Source: Tenodera sinensis
Lineage: Eukaryota; Arthropoda; Insecta; Mantodea; Mantidae
Assembly (NCBI GenBank): GCA_030765045.1
Contig: CM060974.1
Location: forward strand, 53,332,339 to 53,396,338
Length of the DNA: 64,000 bases
Direction of reading: 5' to 3'
The notes under the pieces were generated by a model. That model did no database searches. It saw only the letters and a program-made list of their open reading frames with translations, and had not been told where the DNA came from. The position numbers were made by a program, and so were the translations under genes. This document shows positions 1 to 10,845 of this stretch, piece after piece (within the stretch, counting starts at the first letter, position 1; each line of letters opens with the position of its first letter).

Positions 1-31
1 CCTCTTGCTCTCCAATATTTTTCACTGATGG
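1..31 (-). repeat. Edge fragment of a 0.55 kb dispersed retroposon
   Basis: The first 31 bases match, with about one mismatch, the reverse complement of about 28555-28585 and the forward sequence near 39710 (shared stretch around cctcttgctct). The rest of this copy lies outside the window or is lost. Bases 32-257 look like intron sequence upstream of the zinc-finger exon, and the last about 100 bases match the reverse complement of 53630-53730. Confidence 0.5.
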
Positions 32-257
32 ATGGGGCACTAGAAGTGGCCGGGCATACTTAAAGGTGGTCTCGATCCATTTCCTCTTGCAGATCACATA
101 GAGGACAGAGTGGTGAAGAATATATCCTAATTCTGTTTAAATGTTTTGCCAGACAATCATGTCCTGTAATCAACCTGAAGGTTGAAATGTAATATAGTTT
201 CAGTTATCTGGAAATAAACTCATGGATGTTACTAATAACATGTTCCTTTTTCTACAG

Positions 258-587
258 ATTTGCTAATGAAGTTTAAGAACAGAACTGTTCACATGCAGCA
301 GCTATAGTAAAATGGACATCAAAGAAGAGTCTTATGTGCCAGACTTTTGTTCAGAGAGTGAGAGAGATACCAAAGACTTTGTAAGGAAGGTTAAGATTGA
401 AACTGTTACAAGTAGTAGTGATATCAAACCAGAAATTGAAGAAGATTCTGCATGTTCACAGAGCAAGGAACGTCTAACGAGATTGAATGAAACCATCGGA
501 GAAAGTGAAATTGAAAATAAAGTATATATCAAAGAAGAACATTGGTTTCTGGAAAGAGAAGATTCATGTAATAAAGATGATATTAAG
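258..587 (+). CDS. Zinc-finger gene A, first coding exon (ATG 312, 92 codons)
   Basis: This exon encodes the acidic N-terminus of a C2H2 zinc-finger protein. A 3' splice site (ttctacag, AG at 256-257) opens it, 54 bases are 5' UTR, translation starts at ATG 312, and the exon ends at AAG 587 before the donor gtcagt. The 92 residues are rich in Glu, Ser and Lys with no folded domain visible. Four PsiKxE motifs, the SUMO consensus, lie at K4, K28, K39 and K74. Gene B at 53300-53572 has the same exon with the same four lysines and the same splice sites, which supports both as real. The exon leaves in phase 0, whereas the finger exon at 10846 needs two bases from the preceding exon, so a middle exon is missing from this model. 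The gene very likely acts as a nuclear DNA-binding regulator; its targets are unknown. Confidence 0.78.
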
Positions 588-2954
588 GTCAGTTCTGCAG
601 AAAAACTGCATCACTTTTATGTTTCCTTCTTTTCTTATCTTCTTAAATGTCCAACACTAACCTATAAATATCAGTAGTTTATTTGGCCTCAAAAAGAAAG
701 AAACTATACTTATACAAACACTTTTCTCGCTGTGCAATTAAGTACCTCCATATCATACCAGGTAGTGAAAGTAAAGAAAGAATATACTATTCTGAAAGCA
801 TATTCATTAAGTAGATTTTTTGTATCTTAGCTATTGAGTAAGCAGAGCTAACTTTTGGTAGTATGACTTTTATTTGTTTTCTTCAGCTGAGCTGTTTATC
901 TCCAAGAAATTTTGTACCAGATATTTAGGTTAAGATGTATCTGGTAATTAACTCACTTGTGCTTTGTTTTGAGTTGAATAAAGTTTGTTCTATCATAGTT
1001 TAAAGCTAGATTATTTGCTTCAAGTCGAATGTTGAGCTGGCTCGGTAGGAAAGCCACATGTTTGTTTTCTTGAGATTTATCTCCAAATTCTTGATGACTA
1101 TTATAGAAAATGTTATAAATATTGTTGGAGATAAGCACCATTTACTGAGTTAATGATTATTATCAGAAAATGTTTCATTTGGTCCTTATAATTACAAGAA
1201 CGTATGAAACTACTGTCCTCAAAATCCAATATTACACTGCAAAATATAAAACCATTTAATCCTTCTCCAAATTCACCCTCATTTATACTGGGATTAAACT
1301 TTCTATCAGTATAGTTTTAAACATGTTTAACTATTACATTATATTATCATGCTGTTTGTGCTTTTGAAGCAATGGTTTTCTTCTGATATCAATGCAATAA
1401 GCTGCTTTTCTTGGGCTGCATTAAAAGCCAACAAAATTAATAAACTATATTAGTAGTGTAGTTTAGTATAGTATTGCATACATTCAAATAACCTCCTTTT
1501 TTGATGGACATATAAAGTTTAAGAATAGGTATTTTCTGTGGTAATAACAAAAATTTGTTTTCCTGAAATAATCAAAAGCATTGTTTATCCTATGACTCTA
1601 CTGTATGCCTTGTTTTCTCTCATAGGCATTAACTAAATGTATTTCCATTATTTAAATTAGCTTAGGTATATGGCATAGTGTGGAACAAGCAAAAGTTATA
1701 ACTTAGTGAGCATCAAGAGAAGTAATCATAATTTCCCTTCATGCCCACATGTCATTGTTTAGTCCTGCCCATCCTGCTGCTTAGTTATTGGAGAGGGATA
1801 AAGAGTGGGTAGGAAGTCGAAGCTAGGAAGGTCTCATTAAACATGCTGCTGCTTAGTCACTAGAGGGGGGTAAAGAGAAGGAAAGGAGGCAAAGCTAGGA
1901 AGGCCTCATTAAACAATGATATCCTTGCATCTTACCAAATTTGCTTTCTCTACACCTGATGCATTTATTACATACCTGCACACCTTCCTACCTCTCTTCT
2001 AAAGTGTGCGAGGGATTTTTAGAAGGACAGAGGTATATTCACAGGCCTTAGAGGTGTTTCACTTAAAGTTCAAAGGAGTCGTAAACAAAACCACATGACA
2101 AGGTATTGACTGGTGTGCAAACTAAACCTTTTCCTGGTTAGCTTCAATCTCTTTCTTTACATAAACAATTCAGTTCAAGTGTAACGTTCTAAGTTATTGT
2201 TATTAATATGAATTAAAGTGCTATTATTGTAATAGCTCAATTTAAGAAACAAAATGGAGTCTTCAAAATCACACATAAATGACTGAAACATTAAACCAGA
2301 GGGTTTATAACGCTATGTGTAATTTGCTTCCAGACAAGCCCTTAGTGTTCTTTGTACCACATGTGCAGGTGCTCAGAAAATATTTCTTTTAAGAAAGTCA
2401 TTGCTAAGGATCTATCACTGTGGCGAAACATGCACCTAGAAGGTGGACACAAGACACTTTCATTGTTTTAAACACATCCAAAAAATTATTGATAAATAAA
2501 ATAGGTATACTTTTAAAGCTTACAGTAAATAGCTTAAGTTAGTGATTTCAGTTCATCTTTTATGATTTGTCCTATAGTGCCTATATATTTGTCCTATATA
2601 TAGATATATCCCAAATCTGGTGCATTTACCTCAGATAAGATTTCCAGAACATTGACATAATTTTATTCACCACTCAACTGCGTTGAGCTTTTAGTTTGAA
2701 AGCTTTGAATTTTCTTGTCTGGTGTTCAAAATAATTATATTTCTTCTTGTTCTTTCTTTCGTGGAGATAGACTACATGACCTGTGCCACTTTCATGTCAT
2801 CTTTTCTTAGGTCTTCTTAGTCTTCTTTTCCCATGTGCATGTTAATTTAATATTTATCTAGGTTGTCGAGATCTTCCCATTTTATTAACATGTTCTCTCC
2901 ATTTTTCTCTATAATTTTGTATATCTTGTAACATAGGAGTAAGTTGTAACTGCT
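588..2954 (+). other. Intron of gene A, 5' part
   Basis: No coding exon was recognised here. Blocks at about 865-1100, 1360-1440, 1575-1700 and 2390-2740 match, in reverse complement, gene B intron blocks at about 52490-52690, 52140-52215, 50850-50970 and 46890-47245. At about 2353-2364 the sequence is the empty site corresponding to the LTR-element insertion in gene B at 47272. A missing short coding exon of gene A could lie here or elsewhere in the intron. Confidence 0.7.
1775..1914. repeat. Two-copy 72-bp tandem duplication
   Basis: Two diverged copies of a unit beginning tgctgcttag and ending cattaaac follow each other with a 72-base period (second unit starts at 1847). It lies in the gene A intron and has no coding sense. 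Confidence 0.75.
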
Positions 2955-5461
2955 TTAACCTCTTCAGGGATATGGATGTGAAATCACGTCCATTTAAAAT
3001 GACGGACGAGTGATATGGATATGTATACACGTCCTGTGCGTTTGTGCATTTAACCCTTATTTATCCTCTATCTAACTCAACTTATTTTAATTTTCCCCCG
3101 TTATGAAACATTTAATTAAATTCTATATGCTTTAGTGGCTTACCTTTATATGTACCTTCTGCAGTGATATGCCTCAAAACAGGGATAAACACACAAGGGC
3201 ACATCTCCACATTCACCACAGATCATCCCAGTTTCCTTACGGATTCCCTTCTTGCGGCACACGAAACACCTTCGAGATGGGCGGGACTTCTTTGCTGTTG
3301 ACGGTATCCTTTTAGGATAATGTTTTCCTTGAAGTCTGAGCGGTGCAGGGGTTTTGGATTTTCTACCCCCAGTATGAAGAGGCCTCTCAACCTGGTATTG
3401 TTCAATTAGGCTGCGAGCTATTGATAGTCGAAAGTCCAGGTAGGTCATTGTCTTGTGTGGGTTTAGAGCTCTCCAAATTACCAAACAATTGTATATGGTT
3501 ATATCCAGCTGGTGCAAAAATACCTTTTTATACCATTTCACTGTTTTTCGTAAAGAGGGATATGCTTGCAATACCTGATCTACTAGATCGACACCGCCCA
3601 TGTGCATATTGTATTCCTGGATAACATCAGGCTTGAAAATGTACATTTTGGTATGGGCATCTGTTTTTCCAGTGTCAATCATCAAAATCTTAGAGCTGCA
3701 ATTGGATAATGCCGTAACTACCCTCCTGTCCTGCCAGGCAAGGTAGGTCAAAGGTGGGAGCTGACGCACCTCCATTTCCCCTCTCCTTAGAGCCTTTGTA
3801 TTCACATCTTTTGGCAAACCAATACGATTTGAACGTACTCTTCCAATTGCATTAGTCTTTCTTTTGTGTAAGGCCATGAATAATTTAGGAGAGCTGTACC
3901 AGTTATCTAAGTACACAGTCCTACTCTGATCAAGCACAGGTTCCATTAGGTGCATTACTATGGAGCCAGATGAGCGCAAATCTTTGTCTCCAGTATTGTC
4001 AGTCCCTTGACCAGTGTAAATGCAGCTATTGTAAAGATATCCCATTTTACTTTCGCAAACATCAAAACTCTTTATGCCAAATCTAGCCCTTTTTGTTTTG
4101 ATGTATTGCTTCCAACCTAAGCGGCCCCTCCAAAGCATTAGGCTTTCATCAACAGTGACCTTTTCACCAGGCACATAATTTTCTTTAAATTTTGAAATAA
4201 TATAATTGAAAACAGGCCTAATTTTGTGGAGTTTGTCATTTACATTCTCTGTGCAGGTGAAATGAAGGAACCACAAAATTGACGTAAACCTGTTATTTGA
4301 CATGCATTTTCCAAAAAAAGGAGTAGCTAGCATGTCATCTGTGGACCAATACATGTATAATGCAGGTTTACGAATAACACCCATAAGTATAATTAGACCA
4401 ATTAGCCTGTAAATCTCATTGAGTGTTACTTCTGTCCACCTTTGAATTCTGCTGTTAGGCCCTAATTTACCTTTAGAGAGCAGGTCTTCCTTCACCTTAC
4501 ACGCATATACATTTGTTTCCGAAACAATGAGAGACACTAAGTCGGTAGTAACAATTTTTGTAAAAATGTCAATTGGTTGACTGTCAGAAGTCAGCTGAGC
4601 CTGGGATTGAACACCAGACCCTGTGCTCGTGAAGATGTGCCGGTTTGTATTGCAATTGTTTTCAGCACTCCACAATGCTGACTCTTCACGAACACCTGAA
4701 GGAAGTTGGTCACATTCTTCCTCACTGCTACTCATACCTATATCCTCCACACCCCCCTCAAATTCAGAAAATTCGCCATCAATATCCAAATCGCTGTCAC
4801 ACAGCAAGAAGTCCTCCACATTATCGTGTGTAATTTCAGAAGCCCTTACACTTCCACCACTCGCTAACCTTTGTGCAACACTGCTTGTTGATGCCATGTT
4901 TTAGCTCTGAGATGTAACACTCAAAAGCTTCTCACTTCAGCTACAAGCAGGAAAGTATACGTATGCATTTCAAGAAAGAAACAAACGGAGCCTGTAAGCT
5001 ATATCCAAGTTACGAAACACGTGTAAGGAAAAATTGCAAACCTGCTTTATTCTGATGACTCATAAACTACGCATACAGTAGTGTTCTATTTCACATTGTA
5101 CTGTGATTTGCTGACGCATAGCTCACACATACAATGGGTCCACTACTGTTTCTTTCCGAGAAATTATATTAGGCGCCTTACACAAAGCAAAGTTAACTTT
5201 TTACCACAGTGAAACAAATAGTGCCATTTCAACAATTTGTAAATGCAACTCAACATTGCTGATGATGTACATGTATACTGCGTATAATGAGTTTTATACC
5301 AGTTTTTGTTTCATTAAAATAACTTAAAATTTACGCAAAATACAGCTGTGTATTTAGGAAGCACTTTTAGCGCATTTAACAATTTAAATGCCCTGTGCTG
5401 GATATTGGGTATCCGTTCTCGGCCTGCGGAGCTTTTAAATGGCTGTCGCTCAAGAGGTTAA
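2955..5461 (-). mobile_element. piggyBac-type DNA transposon, apparently complete
   Basis: The element is bounded by the TTAA target duplication expected of piggyBac (2955-2958 and 5458-5461). Its ends are short inverted repeats: the left end reads cctcttcaggga, the right end in reverse complement reads cctcttgagcga, matching at 10 of 12 bases. It carries one long transposase reading frame on the - strand. It sits in the intron of zinc-finger gene A; the corresponding place in gene B (about 46820-46870) has no element, so it arrived after the gene duplication. Confidence 0.9.
3146..4897 (-). CDS. piggyBac transposase (583 aa)
   Basis: This is an uninterrupted 583-residue transposase that would cut and paste DNA at TTAA sites. 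The family length is about 560-600 residues, so it looks full length. After an acidic N-terminus (about 1-100) comes the DDD catalytic region: D250 in VTVDESL, D331 in LDNWYSS and D437 in GGVDLVD. The C-terminus (about 543-580) holds a Cys/His-rich zinc-binding domain (CFVC, CGECGDVPLC, then H) of the type that binds the element ends. The start at 4897 is the first ATG after the right terminal region. No stop or frameshift is visible, which together with the preserved TTAA and end repeats suggests a young, possibly active copy. It could instead be a domesticated PGBD-like gene, but the flanking TTAA and inverted repeats make that unlikely. Confidence 0.93.
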   Translation of the reverse strand: MASTSSVAQRLASGGSVRASEITHDNVEDFLLCDSDLDIDGEFSEFEGGVEDIGMSSSEEECDQLPSGVREESALWSAENNCNTNRHIFTSTGSGVQSQAQLTSDSQPIDIFTKIVTTDLVSLIVSETNVYACKVKEDLLSKGKLGPNSRIQRWTEVTLNEIYRLIGLIILMGVIRKPALYMYWSTDDMLATPFFGKCMSNNRFTSILWFLHFTCTENVNDKLHKIRPVFNYIISKFKENYVPGEKVTVDESLMLWRGRLGWKQYIKTKRARFGIKSFDVCESKMGYLYNSCIYTGQGTDNTGDKDLRSSGSIVMHLMEPVLDQSRTVYLDNWYSSPKLFMALHKRKTNAIGRVRSNRIGLPKDVNTKALRRGEMEVRQLPPLTYLAWQDRRVVTALSNCSSKILMIDTGKTDAHTKMYIFKPDVIQEYNMHMGGVDLVDQVLQAYPSLRKTVKWYKKVFLHQLDITIYNCLVIWRALNPHKTMTYLDFRLSIARSLIEQYQVERPLHTGGRKSKTPAPLRLQGKHYPKRIPSTAKKSRPSRRCFVCRKKGIRKETGMICGECGDVPLCVYPCFEAYHCRRYI

Positions 5462-5727
5462 TATCTCTGCACTGTCTTTCCTATCCCATACTGATAATTA
5501 CATTTTAGAGATTTAATTACACTAGTAATTAAAACGGTAGGTATAATCTATAAAGGTGAGTTGAAATTTAAAACAAAATGTATAATTTATAAATTATGGA
5601 TACATCATTGTTTCAAGTACTTCTGCTGAACTCCAGTGAATAATATTTATTTTCAACTATTGATGAATAATGTTATTTATCTTGAGTACATGATATCTAT
5701 GTGTGGTAATTTGTTCTCTGTAGATTA
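5462..5727 (+). other. Intron of gene A between piggyBac and mariner
   Basis: Non-coding. Positions about 5655-5729 match the reverse complement of 46619-46690 in gene B, directly flanking the shared mariner insertion. Confidence 0.7.
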
Positions 5728-5729
5728 TA

Positions 5730-7013
5730 CGAGGGTCACTACAAACATTTTGAGATGTAAGAAAATGATAGTTGATCCACTCAAATTGAATGCAGGATGG
5801 GCCAGCTCCATCCTTTATAAGTAAACTGGTATTGGTAGTGACTCACCCACTCCAGCTATTTCATAAGTGCAAGGATGAACAACACGTTGCTGGTAGTCAG
5901 TCCCTGCAATAGAGCTGAGAAGAGAGCATTTTTGCTAAACAATTTTCTACGATCTTAAAAGTGGGTTAAACTAGTACCTATCTTGAACATTTGCAACAGG
6001 CTTTTGGGGACATTACAGCTTCTCAGGCCACAGGTTTCTGGTAATGTCATGAATTTAGAAGGGGCTTAATGTCTTTGAAAGATCAGGAGAGAATCTGAGG
6101 AGAGGAGAGTATCTGGCAATGGCAGTGACTAAGGAAGACATCACAGTGTTGAGAAAAAAGCTTTACAAAAATAAACACATAATATGTAAAGAAATTGGGG
6201 CAGTATTGTAGATTGGTTCGCCAGCAGTTTTGAAAATCCTCCATGAATTCCTTTGTGTGAGGAAGGTCACATCACATTGAGTGACTCACAACTTCAATGG
6301 AACAACAAAAACACATATTAAATGGTGTGAGAAGATGCTGACAAGATTCGAAGGATGAGATTCCAGACAGGTTTCTGACATCTTCATAGGTGATGAAATC
6401 TGGATTTATTAGTTTGATCCGAGAATGAAGTGGCAGTCAGCGGTGTGGATCTTTCTGATGACAATTCATCACCAGAAGTGAAGTCTCCCCAAATTGGCCA
6501 CAAGAAAATGGTGGCCTCATTTTTCTTAAAGGGTAGCCTTGTGGCAACCATTCCTCTGGAGGAGGAAAGTGCAGTTTCTGCTAATTTGTATACCACAGTT
6601 CGCTTGTAAAATGTTTTTGCCAAGCTTTAAGAACAGTAGCCATGCATGGGACAGCAACAAACTCTTCTCCATCATGAAAATGTGTCCACCCACATGGCCA
6701 AGAGTCTACAGAAGCCAAACTTATGATTCATCCACCATATGTTCCTAACCCAGCCCCTTGTGATATCTTCCTGTTCCTGGTGGTAAAACATGCATGGAAA
6801 GAGATTTTTCAACCCCCGAAGATACAAATACCATCTATGAAGAGGAGCTTGCAGCTATTGAAGAAAACTTGACAGGACTGCTTTCAGAAGTGGTTTCAGC
6901 GAATGCAAAAATATGTGCAGTGTCATGGCAAGTATTTTAAGAAAGTGTAACAATCAAAATAATTTAACAAATATTATTCTTGATGTATCTCAAATCTTTT
7001 GTAGTGATCCTCG
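5730..7013 (+). mobile_element. Decayed mariner element shared by both gene copies
   Basis: A TA target duplication (5728-5729, 7014-7015) and terminal inverted repeats (cgagggtcactac at the left; the right end in reverse complement starts cgaggatcactac) bound a 1284-bp mariner. The + strand once encoded a transposase. Frame-shifted remains include a DEIWIY-like motif near 6390, a segment around 6738-6770 resembling the mariner third-Asp motif (P-Y-x-P-x-P-A-P-C-D), and a C-terminal QKYVQCHGKYF-like segment near 6905-6940. Many stops show it is dead. The same insertion occurs in gene B at 45333-46618 with matching flanks on both sides, so it predates the duplication. Confidence 0.9.
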
Positions 7014-7015
7014 TA

Positions 7016-10004
7016 CAAAAAGTGTCCATATTGTTTCTGCTCTTTGTGGATAAGAGTCACAGGGTGAAAGCAGATTGTGTGTTTTACAAGTGAGTTATTA
7101 TATTGCAGGATGAAACACATGAAGACTTTTACTCCACAAAACCACCAAGGTAAGCCATCTGGTTGATTCTGTGTACAAGTGGCTACCATTTCTATTAAGT
7201 GTCTTTCGTATTCCCTTTTGGTTTCATGTATAGAATTTTTTCACACTTAATGATCATACTGGAACTGGTTCATTAAGTTGCATGAGGGACTATCCCTAGA
7301 CATATGATGTTCTCTTATCATGTACCATTATCTTCAACTTCTAAATAACAAAAATGTCATTTGAATATATATGCTAAGTTTAAATATCAAAAGTAATGCT
7401 TTAGGGATATGTATTTCAGAAAAACCCATTGCTAACCCAGAAGTTTGTTGACAGAAATTTCCATTAAAGTTGGAAAAATATAATCCAAAGAAAGATTGGT
7501 TAGCTCAACAAAATCATTAATTTTTCTTTTAATGCTGTAAAGGGTAACCATGCAGGAGTGCTAGGAAATAAAATCATTATATAAACACAAATAAGTTTCT
7601 CATTAACAGACAATACTTTAGTGCCTATGTTGTGTACCAATTTAAAAGATTTTGTAATACTTAAACTCTCAAATATATAAAAAAAATACTTAATTTTTTA
7701 TTCAGCTGTTTAGCTAGATAATAACTATGTGAATTAATACAATTTATAATAGGTCCCATTTTATTTCCCAGTTTATGAATTTTGGGTTGTGCATACCTTC
7801 TTGGTAAAACTGGATGACTAACGTTTACAATACATTTTCATTTGTTAGATATACTGATCATTTCATTAAGAATTTTATTAAAACTTGTAGTGCATGATTA
7901 TAATGGATGAGTATTCTTATGTAATCTCATCTTCAATTAAAAGCTCTAGTTTGTATAATCAGACTCATCCAAAATCACAATTCTATTTCATTTGTCAGCT
8001 TAGTATAAATTATATCTTTTTCATTCAACGGTTTAATGATATGCCTATTATTATTATTTCCTTTGCAGTAATTTATGCTCAAATACTTCAAGATTTTAGT
8101 GCATTTCATTTATATCTTGACTGGTAATTTCAGTATCTACAACATAATCATCGGTGCTGGTTTTCAAAAATCTGTTCTGATTTTCATATCTTTGTTTATG
8201 AAAATGAGTTCTTTCGTACTAAAATTACAATTTTAAACATTAATTACATCTTCTGCTCTGATATTCTGTTCATTTGTCTTGAATTTGTTGTTTAGTGCAT
8301 AATTTATTGAACTTTGTTTTATTTTGAATACAGCAATAGAGATTATCAAATAATTTTGATTCCAATGTAAGTCAAATTAGGTTATCTAAACATGTATAAA
8401 TTTAAATGTAATTGATCCAAGTTTAGTTCAAGTTCAAACTACCATTTAAAGTGTAAACGTCTTTGCACTTTGTCTTCTCTTCTCTCTGCTTCTTTTCTAT
8501 GAGCATGGTTTTTATTGAACTTAGCAGTTTTTCTAACAAACCTAGAGTTAATTTACATTTTAAGCAAAGATTCAAGAATGGAATGCCTGCAAGAGTATGT
8601 TCTTTTACCTTGAAGTTATATGGTAATATAATTTCAGATTTCGATTAAAAAAATAGTGATTATGTTCTAAGTTATCCTGCATATATCTAAATTGCACATT
8701 AACTAAGGAACCAATGCTTGAAACTAAATACTGAAATCAATGAAAAAAGTTACTTTATTGACATTGAAGCAATATTATGAATAATGTCCTGCATTGTTAT
8801 GGATGGTAAGTGACAACTCGCACAGCTGATTTATGAACTGGTTTTTCTTTAGTATTTCCAAATTACTCTTTTATTGTGGTTTGCAAATGATGTTTAGTTT
8901 TAGTAATGTAAAACAGTTAAATTAATAAATGCAAATCGGTTTATAATGTGAAATATTATTTTTAGAAAAATTTAGCAAGTGTTTAATGTTCTGTGTATTA
9001 TGAGGAATCAAAATTATCCTGTTCTTTAAACTGCTGTGTAATTCTCTTTATTAGCCCAAGAATGGTCTTTCATTTTATTTTTTCATTTTACACTCTTTTG
9101 ATATTTAAATTTTTCTGTCTTTCTATGTACAAAATCTGTATTAAAATCCTTAATTAAAGCAGTGTTATTAATGTGTTTATATTCTCTGTTATTAAGCTAT
9201 AAATTGAACTATTAAAACAGCAAATATATGTGAGAAAGGCTTAAAACTTTAATTTTTAAATATATACCAAAAACTCCAGTTATGTTAGTAAAGCAGCACT
9301 GAAGATGTGAATGAACAGTTCATGAAACCTTGATCTGTCTTTTGGAATATTCCTAACTTACAAAAGATAACTGATGCTTCATCTCTACATATTTATTAAT
9401 TGTTGCTGAATTAATTTCTTTCTTTATGAACCTCTCCTATTTTCCTTAGTCTCCAGGTTAACATCTTTGTTTATAGTGTTGAATGCCATATCAGTCTGCA
9501 AAGAGAAACAATGCCATCTGGAAGTTCAGGATAAAATATCTGCCTAGTACACTTATTTCATTGTTTTATCATCCATTACCCTTAGAGCCTGCCTATTGCA
9601 TAAATAATTTTGTTTAGTGTTTGGTGATACAGCCAGTTGGGAGTTACTAGCAGATATACTTTTCATAATTACTCCTAGCGTGTTCGCTTCATGTCTATGG
9701 GATACTTTTGCCAGCTGTATTCAGTTTGAAATTATGTGGTTTGAAACGACCGACAAACAATATTAGTCAGAAGGTTGTTTCCTTTATTCTTTTGATCTCT
9801 TCAATTAATATAGTTCTATTACAAGCATGGCGAAGAGGGTGACAGGAATGCAATTGAGTATTTACCCCTCTTTTTCTGGTTATGTGTTTACGCATCCACA
9901 CGTCTTTACATACAAGGTAAGTGTACAGTGGCAGAATTGGATAGAAACATATGTTGCGTAATCTTCGTTTGGGAAAGGAAACACAAAGATTTATTACTTT
10001 CTGT
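7016..10004 (+). other. Intron of gene A, 3' part
   Basis: AT-rich sequence with no convincing exon. Blocks at about 7016-7115, 7430-7600 and 9240-9340 match the reverse complement of 45215-45330, 44590-44770 and 43735-43820 in gene B. Short open frames here show no family features. Confidence 0.65.
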
Positions 10005-10690
10005 ACTATGGATACTGGATGGCGGAAGTGCTGTATTTGACCCAAAATTTCTGTGTTAAGATTTCACCAGAATTATGTTTTGAGATCCCCCTGAATAAAA
10101 AGAAAAAAAAAAACATTTTAACAGAAAGGTCCGTGTGTAGTGTGTGTGTGTGTCTGTCTGAGAATAACAACTCAAACCAAAGGTCATTAATAATCAAAGT
10201 TGGTATTTAAGTATAATGTATTTCAAGGATGCAACGAGAAGAAGTTGAAAATTGCTCCGCCCTAAATTACCCTTTACATGGAACATTTTTGAAAAATTTT
10301 GACTGCCTCAAAAATGGCTTTAAGTATTTTGATTAAACTGCCATATGTGTAAAACGTTTTTATGGCAAATGAAATGTACATTTTGAATTTTCTGTCTATA
10401 GCCCTTGTAGTCCTGTTTACTTTTGATGACTTTTGTGTAACGGGTAAACCATAAGAGAGAGACTAAATCATATTAGGCCAAAATCGTATGTCTGGTTAAA
10501 CCACATAAGTTCTGTCCAAATGAATTTTTTTGTGGAGTGAACCATTTCAGAGATATTCCTTGTTATTTGTGAGTTTTGCAATGCTTAAAACTTTTCTCAA
10601 ATGGAAGATCATTATTCAGTTTTTAACTCTTGGTCATGGAAAGAGAACAAAATTTCAAAGCCTTCATATAGTGACCAGCTTTACTACATT
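10005..10690 (+). repeat. Unclassified 0.65-0.7 kb dispersed repeat, copy 1
   Basis: This stretch aligns along its length with 51035-51680 in the same strand orientation; shared anchors include gatttcaccagaa, gtgtgtgtgtctgtc-like, caaagttggtatt and ggtaaaccataagaga. Both copies lie in introns of the duplicated genes but at non-corresponding places and in the wrong relative orientation for the duplication, so they are independent insertions. I see no terminal repeats or coding capacity. Confidence 0.65.
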
Positions 10691-10845
10691 TCAAATTAGT
10701 AATCCCAACATAATATATACAAATACCTGTAACTGTGTTTTATGAAGTCATTGTATTATTCTGTGCAAATGGAGAATAATATTCACATTTCTTCCCAAAT
10801 ACCTGTATTCTAGTAATTACTCATAATGTTACCTTTATATTTCAG

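Noticed and set aside
10826..10845. ATG at 10826 as the start of a single-exon zinc-finger gene
   Set aside because: It lies within the polypyrimidine/acceptor region; gene B shows the same acceptor with a different upstream reading, and a shared upstream coding exon exists.
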